The notes below the pieces were generated by a model. That model had not been told where the DNA came from and did no database searches. It saw only the letters and a program-made list of their open reading frames with translations. Shown here piece by piece: positions 1 through 13,523 of a stretch of 64,000 nucleotides of DNA. Both the position numbers and the translations under genes were made by a program. The stretch is from Udeniomyces pyricola (Eukaryota; Basidiomycota; Tremellomycetes; Cystofilobasidiales; Mrakiaceae). The first letter of the stretch is position 1. Every line of letters starts with the position of its first letter. The stretch covers positions 62,001-126,000 of the forward strand of contig BCIK01000009.1 of NCBI GenBank assembly GCA_039545295.1. The letters are read 5' to 3'.

Positions 1-3000
1 TGCCAAAGCCACTGCTACCAGCCCCCGTTATATGCCGCTGAGTTGGTTCGATGGCAGCTCTACTCGACAGGAAGATCGACTCCTGCTGGTTCGTGCGGCA
101 TCTACCGTCGTTCTTCGTCGCGACTTGTCACTCTCTCGGCGGCTTTATGGATGGCTTCTAGGCTCTGGAGAAACTTCAGAAGAACAGGTTGCCTATTTTC
201 GTAAGCACGGCCTAGGTCCACTGGTCTCTTCTCTCAAGGTAAGAATTCTTCCCGTCATTTCGAAGTGTCACCCGTTGCGAGTTTAGCTGACATGAGAACA
301 ACAACCTTCCTTTCTAGCATGATATGCCACTCGACAACAACAATCAAGACCCACAACGACCGTTCAAGGTGTTTCTCTCGCTACTCGACAAGTGGGAGAT
401 TGGCTATGCCCTCACGGATGCCATGATCCTAGACGCTCTTCAATTCCTTGAGCAAAAGCAAAATGATGGAGACTCGGTAAGCGATGAGGCCACTTGGACT
501 TAAATTTTTCTAGTTCCCGTTTTTTTTCCTGACGTCGGCTCGATCATGACCGCAGGATGTGTTGGTCGCTGGTAGCATGCTTTACGAAGTCTCGGATCCC
601 TACTTAGTATGGCGAGCCTTGTTTCACCATCTTGAATTGTCGGGATCGTTGCCGACTTGCAAGGTGACTAGTACAAATTAAATCAGTGCTTCCTTTCGAT
701 TCTCAATGACTAACTCTCATAATTGATGAAATTCATTGATTGAAATCCAGGCGGTCGGACTTGTCACCTTCGTGCTGAGTTCATATTCCAAAAGACATGA
801 CGAGGAAACACTGCATCTTCATCTCCCCATCCTGTTCATCTCTCTGTTGGAGACTGTCCGGGTAAGTGTTCATTTTGGCGTGTGTTCGTCATCAATGAGG
901 CATTATTCAAACTGAATGATTGTTCTGTAGGCGTCGACTGAGGGCGACATTCCGCCTTTGTCCGACCGTCTTTCGGCGGCACTGCATCTACTTGATCTTT
1001 TGCTTCGATCACTACCCTCAGTCGTGTTTTCGGCACATGTTTCTTCTTCTTCCTCTTCCACCAGACCGATATCCTCAGTCTCGTCCGCTCTGCCCCATGC
1101 TCTTAAGTTCTATGCTCTCGCTGTCGGATTGGCACCACCAAGCGAGCCTGAATATGCCGGCTTCCAAGGCGACCTTCTTGTCGGACACTCTATCGAGCAG
1201 CTCTTGCATGCCATCAAATGCCTTAGCCTGAGCGATCTTCCCACCGAAACCAACACTATCGAAATGCTCAGCCTGTTAGAAGACTGCCTGGGTCGGACCA
1301 ATACATCGAGCTCGATTGATTGGGACCCGGACAATTGGTTCGCTGCGGTAAAGTGTCTACTCGAGAAGGTCAGCACTCGGTCTTTTCGTTCTTCATTCTC
1401 CGATAAGACCACACTCTAACCATCAGATTTGCTTGTCCTCCAGCTGCCTACCTTTGCCGTCACGGAGCGTGTCATCAGAGTCGCTCTCTTCCTCCGAAAA
1501 AAAATTGTTCCGCCTCTCCGCGTAGATTCAACCCATAAGACTTCGGTTTTGCTCAATGCTGTTCGTTCAGCCCACTCACTAATCTGCTCTCTCCTCCTAA
1601 CGGCTGGCTGACACATGTTTTATGATCTATAGGTTCTTCGATTCATGTCTCCAGAGACCGATCTATTTCACGCACAGGCTGCAGAACTCGCCTGGAAGCT
1701 TCAGTCCGCTGGCGGAATTCATTCAACCCTCTCTCGAGGGCTGAATTCGTCCGACATCCCGACACGAATGAGATTCATGGCATCATTCGGCGTTCTCTGG
1801 AGATTGAGCGGTAAGCGTCTCACGTCTGCCGTATCTGACCCACAGACCCTTACCTTGACTAATCTTGTCACCGGCGTCGAAGCGGGAGCGACGGTCAACC
1901 GTGACGTTGTGGGCGATCTCATCCTGACTATCTTCGATAGCTTGCAACATCCCGATGCGAGCTTGCGACAAGCTGGGGAAACCTGGATTAGATGCAATGT
2001 AAAGGATCCGCTAAAGTAAGGTTTCTCTTTCTGTGACGGATCGTACAATCCACATATTGACCACGGTGAGCTATCTGTGATCTTCTTTGTACTCTCTAGG
2101 GCGCTGGAACCAATCCTTTACCACGTCTTCGTTCCAAGCATAGTTCGCGCAGAGAAGACGGTAACATTTAGCTCTCGAGAAATCCGGAGTCATATCTACG
2201 TCCGACCATTTGAGGCAGTCCAACTCGAATTCATGCTTGAAAGACTTGCCCTCGTAATTGGCAAAGTATCCGGACCTAGCCTCTCGCACTCGATTCGATC
2301 GCGCTTCGTTCAAGGGTGCAGCCTCAAATTGCAGCACCGTGCTCAAGAAGGTAAGCTGCCTGTATGTTACATAGCTTTTGTGTTCGATTTAGTCACATAC
2401 TAATTTATATCGGATCGCTTGACAGCTGGTTTGACCTTCGAAGAAGCAACAATCGCGGACGTATTGGTGGAAGCTGTGATTCGGTCAGTCTGGAATGCCT
2501 GGACTTCGACGTCCTCTTGTAGGCGGAGATTGACACCAAAGGTCTGATCTTTGAATGTCTCCCAGCTTTATCCAAACCGACCCATCCGATCCACTCCTCG
2601 CCTCATTCTGCACCATTGTTTCCCGGATCCAGCTGGCCGCTGTTCGCGTCCTGGAGCTTCTAGTTTCCAAAGGTGACGTCTCGGTTATCTCTCTCAAGAG
2701 CACCAACACTGCCCTTATCTCAAAACTTTTCTTGGCGGTGCACAGAGGTGAAACCTCCAACCAACCTCAGCTTCTTCGCGCCTTACACGTCGTTGTCACC
2801 TCGCCGCCTATCTCATCGCGTCGACTGAAATCAAGATCAGACGAACAACGAGGTCCCCTTCCAAACAACTCCTCATCCATGCTTCCTACATCGAATGATA
2901 ACCTCGAGCCGTTGATCCTGTCGGAGGGATTCAATCCGTTGCTCATACAAACGCTGATAGATGGCATTTCTCTTGAGAGCAATCGCTCCGTCGTGCAGCA

Positions 3001-6000
3001 CTGGATCGACTTTATCCTTCAGGTCGTCCCTCGGGCTCGCAGCAAAGCCCCAGCCCCCCTTTTGGCCCTCTGCGAATGTATCATCTCCCAGTTCGACCGA
3101 CTAATTCGTCGTCTTGAAGCCGCCGCGATCGCCGATGATTTCAATCAACTTGGTCCAGTCTCGGTCGAGCTGAACCTCCTACCAGCTCTTGATCGGCTCA
3201 TTGGCCTTGTTCTCGCAAACCACACGCCACTCAAAGCTGGATCGACCCGAGGAACAGAGAGAAGTCTTGCCGAAGAAGCGGGAGGAGGCTTGTTAGGCTA
3301 CGTGTCGACGGTCTTCGCTGTTGAGAGTGAGGCGACGTTGATGAAACGGAGAGACGGGGAAGCCATGCCGGTCAGTCTGTCATCACGCTCATCCATAGAA
3401 AAGTTTCATCCACCACGTTTCATCAAGACTGACAATTGTCCGCCTGTATGCGTGTGCAGTCGTCACGCCTGGGACTTCGCTGTTTAGAAGACAGTGTCCG
3501 CGCTTTGCAACATCTGTGGCTCGCTTTTGCCCGGATTCAACAGAAGCGTCCGACCCGGGCACCTCTGGGTCTTTTCATCTCCTGTGCTGACTACCGCGAG
3601 AGGACCGAAGAAATTCTGGAACGGCTCTATCGCCTGCAACCAGTCAAAGTCGCCCTCGTGTTGTCAGATATCACCGAAAATTGCAAGGTGATCAGAAGAC
3701 TCTGTCGTTCGTTCATGGTGCTGTCCTTCATGCGGCGTTTAAAACTGACAATCCTTGATGATAGCAGGACGAGTCTTTGAGCAACCGACTGCTCGACTTA
3801 GTTGTATCATCATCTCAGGACGTGATCTCTATCGTACTCGGCTCAACGTAGGCGCATAGTCTCTAGCCTTATCTGGGTCGTCATACCATAGCTGATCTTT
3901 GTTTCTCTTTGCAGACTCTCAGCTCGTTCATATGGCTTTCTGGAGAGATACTTCTCCCAACTTGAAGGTTCCGTGGCCGTTCAGGTTTGGTCCACATTCG
4001 TCACGTTTGCTCGCGAGGCTGTAAATACAGGAACCGCCAAAGCATTCCGGACTAATACATATCCTGTCTTGAGGTAAGTCTCTAACGTTGTTGCAACATA
4101 TCATAATCGAGACTTTTTAACATCTTTTTATTACAACAATTGGATTAATGGTTACTTGATTGCTGTTGTCGATCTCGCCTAGATGCTTGACAGCCTTGGC
4201 AGAACGATTGGCTGGTACCAGTGCTCTCGAGGATCGCCGCATACGGAGAGAATTGCATGTGCGTTGCCTTTTGACCTGACAACGTAAACACTATGTCAGA
4301 TGGCCATCAACTTGACGTATCCATCATTTCTAGGAGCTGTATATCAAGTTGCTGGACGCAACCTTAGCAGTTCACAACCAGTCACTCGACTCTTCCGTCC
4401 GTCGGCTCGCGCGAGAAGCACCGAACCAGCCTGGATCTCCTACCGGTATGTTTGGATTTGCCTTCTCTCAAAACGAAAACATTTCTGACATGCTAATTTA
4501 GATGTATCATGCTCAGTCGGCACACCAGTTGAAGAGAAACCAGGCTTTGACGTACTGGATACCACTCTGGCTGTCACAACTGTCAGTTCTCACGTGCTTT
4601 ACTTGAATGAGAATCACGATACAAGCAACTGATTGAGATATGCGCTGTAAATCATTTAGATTCCAACATTTATTGCTCGCAAGGTCATTCCCAACCTCAG
4701 TGTCTTTGTTGGCGAGGCAGATAAGGTTGTCGCCGCTTGTACCTCAATATCGAATCAGGTCGTAGTCCCAGCACTTCGAAATCGCACAAGGTGAGTCCAA
4801 CTCGATAGATAGCACGCTGCTCTTAGTCATGCAAGACGCTTCTGACCATCTTACTTCGGTTTGTGCTCGGCCCGGCCAGACTGGCCGAGATTGATCCAAG
4901 TGTTGTTGATGTCCTCACAGCGATCGCACGCCTCCCCTCGACGAACAAGATATGGCGCGGTCCGATTGGAGATACATTGTTTGATTCCAAGTTCTTCCTT
5001 CAGTCTCCAGCGTCCTCGCGGAAATGGGAACCACTGGTCACAACTCTTTTCACAACCGACAAAGACCGGTTCGCTGAGCTGATGAGTTAGTGACTGACTC
5101 TTTCCAGGCTGTCTCCTCCTCTGTCTCGTAGTGCTAGGTCTTTGGCTGATCAATATGTATGCCTTTCCTGATCCTAGCTCGAGCATCACTACCTCCGTCC
5201 GTCAACATCTTTACCAATCGTGAGGTAGAGACACAGGCTCGCGTTCTCAACTTACGACGCCTCGCCTTCGTTCTCTTTGCGGCCAAGCAAGATCAATACC
5301 TCTTGCAGCTTCCGGGCATTCAAGAGCTCCTAGTGGATATCCTCCGTTCGAATGCGGTGCCCTTGGTCCAGAGCGAGGCGTTCCTCTGTTTGAGAGTCGT
5401 CATCTATCGATACTCTTCGCGAGAGCTGACCAACATCTGGCCCGTCATCTTCTCGGAACTGGTAAGCCATGTCCTGAAATTGGTGGTATTTGGAGCAACA
5501 AACTGGTCAACATGTTGATGATCTCATGCTTCTCTTAACGTTTTGATAGATTCGCGTAATGGATCAACTTCTCTCTCAACATCTTCCAGCCGACAATAGC
5601 GACAACCTTGATATGGTCTTGGCCGCGTGCAAACTCCTGGATTTCCTGCTCGTTCTTCAAACTGAAGATTTCCAAATGTGAGGGATTTGCCCTGGCTCCT
5701 TCGATTGCTTGAATTCATGCCGTGAAGCCCACTAATATCTCTCTCGCCCGTAAAAGTCACCAATGGGTCTTTTGCTCAGATACAATCGACGTTATCGCAC
5801 CACCCGACGATTGGACGCCATTTTCTCTGGTTGATCGTCTGGCTAGCATTCTCTCGGGTGTCTCGTCACAACTCAACGTCAGTTGCTTCAAAGTTTGCCA
5901 TATCAAATTCGATAGATGCCATCGTTAATTGTTTTCTTGGGCTTTTTCTCAATCTACCTGATGTCTGCTTGTTCTGCAGGCTACCACGTCGGTGCTCAAA

Positions 6001-6180
6001 GAACATGGAGCGGCTCGTCAACCTTTCCTAGCCCACGTCAACAAGATAACGTCCGTCACTCAACTCGCCCCATTTTTTTCTCGTGCGAGTCTCGCAACGT
6101 TCGAAGCGACATATGCCTCTACACCACTGGATCGGACGCTCGTGGACGAAACCCTGCGAGCCGAGCTGTTTGTCTCATGA
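1..6180 (+). CDS. DOP1: Dopey-family protein DOP1, 5'-truncated by the window edge
   Basis: Large cytosolic protein that works with Mon2 on endosome and Golgi membranes in traffic and membrane organisation. Reading starts in frame at base 2. The first exon (to 238) carries the Dopey_N hallmark LLVRAASTVVLRRDLSLSRR followed by LYGWLLG. Exon 2 (318-476) continues with RPFKVFLSLLDKWEIGYALT, again typical of the family. Many further exons follow, for example 1645-2019, 2555-3370 and 5160-5460. The last exon ends with DETLRAELFVS and a stop at 6178-6180. The first few hundred residues of the Dopey_N domain lie left of the window. The protein is mostly helical and repeat-like with no catalytic motif, as known for the family. 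It converges on the next gene with under 150 bases between stops. Identity is firm for the N-terminal part. Several internal exon borders are only inferred. Confidence 0.88.
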
Positions 6181-6326
6181 TTCACTTTCATCGTCACAAG
6201 GATCTCGGTCTTCTCTGCCGATGCTATATGTATCTTGTTTTTCTTCTGTTCCCCGTCTCGGCAATCAAGTGAAACAAAAAAAAGACTAATCGTGAAGAAT
6301 GTCCATGGTATCGTAGCGGATCGAAT

Positions 6327-9300
6327 TCAAGGTTGAAGCGTGGGTGATTCCGGCAAGAGCCGATTGCGGAGGGTGATGAGGCGAGTCTCTAGCGCATCGA
6401 TGGCTGCAGAGATGGCGACGAGCTCCTCGGTAGGAACGACACGTGCGTCTTGGGCGATGGACGACGCAATGATTCCCGGCTGCTTGTCAAAGTAGTCTTC
6501 GAGAAAACCTAAACCGAGCCAGGCAGAATGGGAAGGGGTTTCAGCATGTTTCGAGACATAATCAGGGCGAAATACGTCACCGACAGGGCATCATGATTGA
6601 AGGATGACATGTTTCACCACTTACCTCGTACGGCATCAGCGACTGACTCGGCAGAGACCTGCTTGTCGTTACCCCTTGTTGACCGGAGGATGGGCGTTCG
6701 CGGGGCCAGTCTAGGTCCACCGGCCGGGTTCCGAGCGCCTTGAAGGCTTGTATACGTCCAGATGTTGCTGAGAAGAAGCAGGAATACGATGACGCCGAAC
6801 GCTCCATGCACACCAAGACTTCCAAACGAGCTCTCGATGATAACCTGAATACCCTTGAAGAACTGGGCCAATCCTTTGGTTAGTGAGTCCACCCCGTACT
6901 GGAAGAACGTGCCGTCGTCAACGGCCTTTTGCGAGAGTTTTTCTCCAGTGCTTGTTGGCAGCGCAGCGGGGGACGAGCCAGCTTGGGGATTGTTTGGTGA
7001 TGCGACTACGCTTGAAGGCTGCTCGTCTTCTGGAACTTCGTCATCGGCGCCCTCGACTTGGAACTCGGTAAGATGATCGGCAATGTATGTACGGACGGCC
7101 GTCTCCAGAGCGGCGTGCGTAGACTTCTGGCCAGCAAGGGCGGACGAATCAATGATGCCTGACAAGTCAAGAGAACGGAAAGGAAGGAGGAAAGAAGAAG
7201 AGCAAAAGATATGGACCATTCAAAAAACGATGAATCAGTGAACCCCAAGAAAACTCAAGACCAATAGATCCTAACGATACACACCTTTGATAAAGCTTCG
7301 GCCGGTCCACTGGACCTCAGTCGTGACCAGTACGCGCGTGCTTCCGGCACTCGCCCACATGAGACAAGTCCTCGTCTTGACGCTGAAGACGCCTCCACTT
7401 GGGACATCGGGCGTTCGGGTGGTTGTGATCATCGAGACGTAGTCGTCAAAGTCGGCGTGGGCAGTGACGTCCTCAAGCTCGCACTTCGTCTGTTTGGGAC
7501 CGAAGCCACCCGCCAAAGGCTTGATGTATGACGATGTTCGGGTGAGTAGATTCGAGCCTGATGAGGCGGGTGCCCAGTCAGAGATTTGGATATCTGCGAT
7601 ATCATGGGAGGACGAATGGAGACGGTCAATGATCTACCGTTTTTCCGACGGATACATGTGCGGGCGAACTGACCCATCAATTTTTGGTTCTCGCTCATGA
7701 AGCTCTTGACGAAGCCGCTTGTGAACATGAGGTTGTAAATCTTTTCGGGTGTGCTAGGAAAGACTGCGTCCATCGCTGTTTCAGTGTAGTGTTGGCCCAT
7801 CCGGCCGCAGGCACACTGAGTCGCCTTTCGCGTCACATGCGATTTCTTTGGTGGAGATCGGGAGCCAGCGAGATGTTCCCCCGAGCTAGGATTGTCGTTG
7901 GAGACAGGCAAGTTGTGGGACAATGGCGATGTGAGGAATTCGGAGGAAGGCGAGTTGGGAACCGAAGGGTGTGAGATTCGCCAGATATTGTGAACGACGT
8001 CGTATGTCGTGTCGCGAGAAAGAAACGAGGCAAAGTTATGCTGTGATAAGACATATTAAAAGATACGAGTGCGAGATGAGATGGATCAGCGACAGGAAGG
8101 CTTGAAGAACTCGGGGACGACACTCCCACGTGAGCCATGCCTCACCTTGGAGTCTCGTGTCGAAATCATGATAGCGTTGGGGATAACGAAGGCTGTCATT
8201 TTTTTGTCAATGCGGTGAATCTCGGAAAAGGCAATGACGAGCTGATCCCGGAATGCAAAGAGGTAAAGTTAGCTTTATGCTGATTCTACAGCTGAACTAA
8301 ACCACATAAACAAGTAAAGCATAAAGATGGGCTTGCATTTGTAATCCAACCGAAAATGTTGGCGTGAAAGCACACATGGTGCTCCGAGACGTAGAGCCGA
8401 CCTTGAAGCAGGATATCCCTTTGCAGCGCACATCCGTAATCTGGATGATTGCATTAAACATCGCAAGGCTTCAGAAACCAAATGCCAGAGACTGGTTGTT
8501 GTACAAGAACAAGACTGACCTTCAATGAGGTAGTCGTCTTCTGGAACACTCTTGCCAAACAGGGCGTGGAAATCTGCGTTCCTCTTTTGGCTGGCAACAG
8601 CGAAGCCGGTCACGGCAGGAAGGCCGTAGAAACCACCCTCATCATCTCCACTTTCGTCCGATGCGGAGCCATCGCCAGCCTCGTCGCCATATTCGTCATA
8701 AGAATCCGATTGCGAGTAATCCCCTTCAGGTCCAAGACTCGGCCGCATGTCGTCGTCGATAGAGGTTCGAGCGTCGGACTGGACTCGAGTAGGAGCAAGG
8801 AGAGCTGACGAAGCAGAGGGAGACGATGGGGCGGACTGTCGGAGTTTGTCGCGAATGGAGATGGACGAGCGACGGCGGCGAGAGGATGCGTTCGAGGATG
8901 AAGAATCGGCAAGGGACAGATCGCCAGTGCCGGAGCGACCCCTAGTGTGCGCCTGAGCTGAGTCTACGTAAGGAGGAGAGTAAGGGCGAGGAGTAGATTG
9001 CGATGAGGACGATGAGGCAGGAACTAATATGCCATGGGCCGGGTTGACCAAATCTCTTGACATGCCTGCAATCGCGCCGGCGATGCCACTGCTTGCTTTG
9101 ACTTTTTTGCCAGCGGCAGAGCTACCCCGACGACGCCTGAATCGAGAGCCAGAAGATGTGGAATGACTGTCATCCCCATTGGTGAGTGAAGGAGCGGCGA
9201 GTGAGGAAGAAGAGATGCCTTGGTGGTGCTGAACTACGGAGCCCGAATGGGACCGGGAATTGGATGATAACTGAGATCGAGATGAGGAAGAGAGCGATTT

Positions 9301-10017
9301 GGAGTGGGGTCGAGAGCGGGGGACGTCGGACAGGGAAGATGCTCGAGAGTCGGACGATGGGGAAGGGGACGGAGCTCGATCTGGCGGAGGGTCGTTGTCG
9401 TTGCTGGGGATAGGATACGATCTGTCGAGGGCGCTCTCCTCACCCGTGGGCGTCCTCAGATCGTCCGAGTCGTCTTCCGACCAGCCTCGGGGTAAACCGT
9501 CACCCAGACCAAGTCGGGCAGTTGGTATGACGTCGGCTGTCGCTGGATGAAGCCTTCCAGAGGTGAGAGAGTCCATCGGCGCCGTTGCGATGGGACTGGG
9601 GGCATGGAGCGAGATCATATCGCCATCAACGCCTTCAGCGGTCAGGGTCAGCTTCGGTGGGAGCGCTTTAGCGGTGGCATCACTGGCCTGGGAGGTCTCT
9701 CTGGTGCGTCCCCAAGAGAAATCGGAGAAGGATGATTTCGACGAGAGGGCGGGCGAAGGCTTTCGGTGTGCGGTCGAGGGCGAGGATGAGGATGAGGGCG
9801 CAGGCGCAGGCGCAGGGACGGAAGATTGGGATGCAGTCGGCGAGACCATGGCTGGACCGGCGATATCTGAGACGGAAGCCCGCCGAGAGGACGATTGCGA
9901 GGGGGATGAAGACGCCTTGGTGGGGGAAAGGGTGCTGGATCCTTCCCGGAGTTTGAAGCGAGGTAGAAAATTGGACAATCCAGAAGAGGGGGCCTTGGAA
10001 TGAGATGGCGAGCTCAT
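6327..10017 (-). CDS. LAM/Ysp-type sterol transfer protein (GRAM + VASt + TM)
   Basis: Membrane-contact-site protein predicted to move sterol between the ER and the plasma membrane or other organelles. The first exon (10017-8520) encodes a long Ser/Pro-rich disordered N-terminus of about 480 residues, then enters a GRAM domain at FHALFGKSVPEDDYLIE. The GRAM domain continues over short exons (DYGCALQRDILLQGRLYVSE; LVIAFSEIHRIDKKMTAFVI; SFLSRDTTYDVVHNIWRISH). A VASt sterol-binding domain follows about 7.8-7.3 kb (VFPSTPEKIYNLMFTSGFV to RVLVTTEVQWTGRSFIKG). One membrane segment lies near 6770 (GVIVFLLLLSNIW). The C-terminal tail ends ESPTLQP with the stop at 6327-6329. Domain order and the single C-terminal anchor match yeast Lam/Ysp and animal GRAMD1. 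The start is the first ATG of the long frame. It is divergent from the C2 gene at 10650. Confidence 0.9.
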
Positions 10018-10212
10018 GGTGAGGAGATTTGTTGGCCGAGACGTCGACTGGAGGGTGGGTGATTGATCAAGTTGTATGCTGTGGGATTACTATTCCTATT
10101 CGTTGACAGTGGGTCGATGTGACGATGGACTGAGGTGCGAGCAGCTAGCTAGTTAGTAGATGGGGAGGCGGATTCTAAGGGCAGGGCAGCTGACAAAGGG
10201 CTCATCAAGGAA

Positions 10213-10238
10213 GGGGGAAGGGGGGGAAGGGGGAAGGG
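10213..10238 (+). other. G-quadruplex-type motif
   Basis: Four G runs of 5, 7, 5 and 3 bases are separated by AA loops only. This meets the usual G3+N1-7 pattern with very short loops, which favours a stable parallel quadruplex. It sits about 200 bases upstream of the LAM start, on the strand opposite to that gene's sense strand. Function is inferred only. Confidence 0.6.
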
Positions 10239-10274
10239 AAAGATGAGTTTAAACGTTGAACCGAAGGGATTAAG

Positions 10275-10310
10275 GCGTTTATGCTTGCGTTTATGCTTAC
10301 GTTTATGCTT
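10275..10310 (+). repeat. 12-base tandem repeat, three copies
   Basis: Three adjacent copies of GCGTTTATGCTT occur, the third starting with A instead of G. The array lies between the two divergent genes, about 340 bases before the plus-strand start codon. It could be a repeated factor site or simple slippage; the sequence does not decide. Confidence 0.85.
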
Positions 10311-10649
10311 TGCATCGACGGCGACGTTGTTGTTGTTGTATTGAGCCGACGCTTGTTAGGATTCAATGCGCAGTCAATCGATTATTATAAGCGCACACAG
10401 CCAGCCAGCCAGCCGCCGGGCCATCAGCGCATCAGCGCCCACCTGCGCCCATCAATCAATCAGTCAGTCCAACGTCATGGATTACGCGATTACGTCCGTC
10501 CCTCTTCCTCGGTCGACCCAAAGAAAGGAAGAGGACATCATCCATGACACGCTTCCCCTGGCCCTTCCTTCTTATTCCCCCTCGGTCCATGCCCCCTCCC
10601 ACCGCGTCACCAGACAACAATACTCCATCACCTCACCTCCCTTCCTTCC

Positions 10650-13260
10650 ATGGGACTCCTCACCAATCTCTTCGCTAACAAGCCCGCCGACTTCATCCTT
10701 CATCTCGGCATCGAGGATGCCGCCAACATCCCGCTTGTCGCCGGCGCGTTCGAGGTCGAATGGGCCTTCAAACGTCGCAAGATAAGTAAAACTGGCGATC
10801 CTCTTCACTCTCAGGACGCCCAAGCCGATCACAATACCAACAGCAAGCACGACAATGTCCATGGTGAGTTAACATGCATCTCCACACTCGAGCCCTGGAC
10901 CAGAACCGTTCTCCCGTTATCCTCGATGACCGAGGTCCGAGGTCCGCCTTGCTGCCCTTTTGGCATCCGCATATCATGACGAGACCTTTTGGCATACTCT
11001 CTCCCGTTGGTTCCTCATCAAGTTGATTACGATACATGGCGTGGGGCGGGGGCTATCTCTCGTGTAGTCGTTGTTATCGAGGGCTACCAGAATCTGAGTT
11101 TGCTGACGACAAGGACTAATGCCGACTCACGCCCCGCCGGGTTCGTCTATTCTTGTCTCCGTCATCTCAGGCAGGCAAGATGGCCTTCAGAACAACAAAC
11201 ACCCTTCCTCGTCGACCAACCTGTTCCACTTCAGGTCTTCCAAGCAAAAACAAACTCCCCCGACTACCTCAACACCAAAGTCGCTGGCTCGGACCTCGAC
11301 CAACGCCAGTAGTACCTCGTCCTCCTCAACCCTCCATGACACCAGCGTGCACGTCATTGATCATGCTCCCAGGCCGAAGAACCCTGGTACTTATCACGAG
11401 GGACCTAACGGGGTTGCTTCCTCGAGCTCATCGCTGGCGTCCGCTTCTTCTCATTCCTCGGCGTCGTCGGCGTCCTCGACCGCGTCTATGCAGACGTTTC
11501 ACACCGCATACACAAAATTCCATGAGCTCCACTCTCAATCTCACGCTTCCTCGCCTCACTCGAACCCTCCGCAGTCTGCCCAAGTTTCCGACGACATCCA
11601 GTCTCGGTCTAAGCAGGCCAAGACAAAGTTCTCCAAGCTATCTCCATCGCATCCTCCCATGCTGCGCACCTCGTCCGGTCACCCACTTAGCCATCATGGG
11701 CATGGATCGACATCTCGGGTCGAGATCCGCGAGCACGCATGTAGATGGGATCATCGTGTCGAGGCTGGGGTCAGGATTGACGTTGCCAACGGTAATGGCG
11801 GGGAGGCACAAACTGATGGTAGAGAGGGAATATTGGGAAGACGCAACCTGAAGCTCGTGGTTCATCAGGTTAGTCAGTCATCCCGACGCGCAAGATCTCG
11901 AGCATCGTTCTCACAGCCAAAAGTTTGACTAAAGGCTCGGACTGACTGAATACTCCGGTTTGTTTTTCCGTAGTACATGACCTCATCAACAATCTCTTCC
12001 CCTCCAACCCAACTCGGCCACCTTGAGCTCGACCTGGCCGAGTACGTAGGTAAGGGCCGAAGCATACGGCGTTATTTACTCGACGGCGGCAAGACAAACG
12101 CTACTGTCAAGCTCACGATTGAGCTTGTTCAGGTTGGAGGCTCAACAAATTGGATCGAGTGCGTGTCTGCCAGCGGCAGATCCATCCAATGAATGCGCTT
12201 GTGAAACCAAACATACTGATGTTTTGTTCGTGGTTGATCATGGACTCGCTTCTGGATTTTAGGAAGGAATTCAAAAAGGGTCAAGCGGCCGGGACCGGTC
12301 TGGAGACGTTGGTCTCGAGTGCCAAGACGGGTCGCAACGATCCTGACAGGAAGATTGGAGAGGGTGAGCTCATTCATGCGAGTCTCCTGATGTACTGGCT
12401 GATCTCTCGTAGACTCACTCAGTGCAATTGTTTGATCAGTTCATGCCTCGATAGCGGCTACTCCCTCATCCACCAACAATTCTTCTACCAATCCCAACGG
12501 AAAAGAGCCTGTAAGACTCGCGCGATGGGTCCTGCCACGTTAGTCATCGTACAATCTAACGTTGGTCTCTTCGTTCTTCTCACTCCAGTCGATATCCCGA
12601 TTTCATCCATCTCGCTCGGAAACACAGCTGGGTTCGACAGCATCAAACACCGCCAAACCGCCTTCCATCTCGTTCTCACTCGCATCGGGCAAATCCAGCA
12701 CCTCCATCTCGTCTTTTCATACATCAGCTTCGACCACGTCCCTTCATCGCGCCCATACTGGCGCGGGTACTGAGAAGAACTCGAGTAGCAGAGAAAAACC
12801 CAAGATACATCTCCATCGCGCACTGCAAGACCGGGAAAGAGCGACAGCGAGCACCGAGTCTGTCATTGAAGGCCTATTTAACCCTCGTTTTGGCGTAGCA
12901 AGGCATGCCTCGACTGTCTATGAGGCCGAGCGCACTTCCCATAATCGAGTGAAGCAAGTCGAGCTAGACAGCGCGAGTGTCGACGAAAGGGATGGATGGA
13001 CCGGGCCCGAGTTTGAAGGGTCCCCGATCGAGGACGGCGAGAGCACGGGTGATGTGGGAGACATCGAAGGCAAGAAGCACAAGGGAGATGGCTCAGGTGG
13101 ATTTGGTATTTGGATGCGGCGGAAAAAGCAGGACGAGAATGGTGTGGTTCGCGCATCGCAACGGCCGGAGGATAGGCCTAACGGCGAGTCCGCCAGGCGT
13201 CCAGATCGATGGAGGACAGCAACCGGAGATTTCAGACCTCAGAGGAGCAAGGTGATTTGA
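10650..13260 (+). CDS. EEIG1/EHBP1 N-terminal C2 (NT-C2) domain protein
   Basis: Likely peripheral membrane or adaptor protein with an NT-C2 domain as in EEIG1/FAM102 and EHBP1. Exon 1 opens with MGLLTNLFANKPADFILHL and FEVEWAFKRRK, the first C2 strands. It joins in phase at 11169 (HG|RQDGLQNNK). A Ser-rich loop of over 100 residues is inserted before the strand with RWDHRVEAGVRI. The domain resumes after an intron ending near 11973 with QLGHLELDLAEYVG, RRYLLDGGKTNATVKLTIEL and VQVGG, which are diagnostic of the family. The C-terminal half (about 12.4-13.26 kb) is Ser/charged, low complexity and unrecognised. It ends RPQRSKVI at 13260. The short exons at 12440-12510 are less certain than the domain. 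The large insertion inside the C2 domain is unusual. Confidence 0.82.
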
Positions 13261-13523
13261 TGTGATGCTTATGTTCGTATGGTGGTGTCTGAATCAGGTC
13301 AGTCAGAACCCAGACTCTCGAGATGGACTGCCATGTCTGTAACGCGTTGGGTCGCCGACTTCGTGGTGCGAGTTGAAAGACTCATCGTTACATTGGACTC
13401 GGTTTTGTGGTGATCTACGTTGACTCTCAATTCGATCATGGACTTACATGCGTCCCTCTATGCCTCCTCTACTGACGCTACGTAGGGCCTTGTTGTCTTC
13501 GTAGGCCTTTCCTTCACATCTTA

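Larger units (their letters stand above)
10018..10649. promoter_or_regulatory. Divergent intergenic region between the LAM and C2 genes
   Basis: This 632-base region lies between two divergent start codons, so it should hold both promoters. It contains a G-tract cluster (10213-10238), three copies of a 12-base repeat (10275-10310), several CAGCCAGCC-type repeats near 10395 and a pyrimidine-rich stretch before the plus-strand start. I see no convincing coding frame. Confidence 0.6.
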
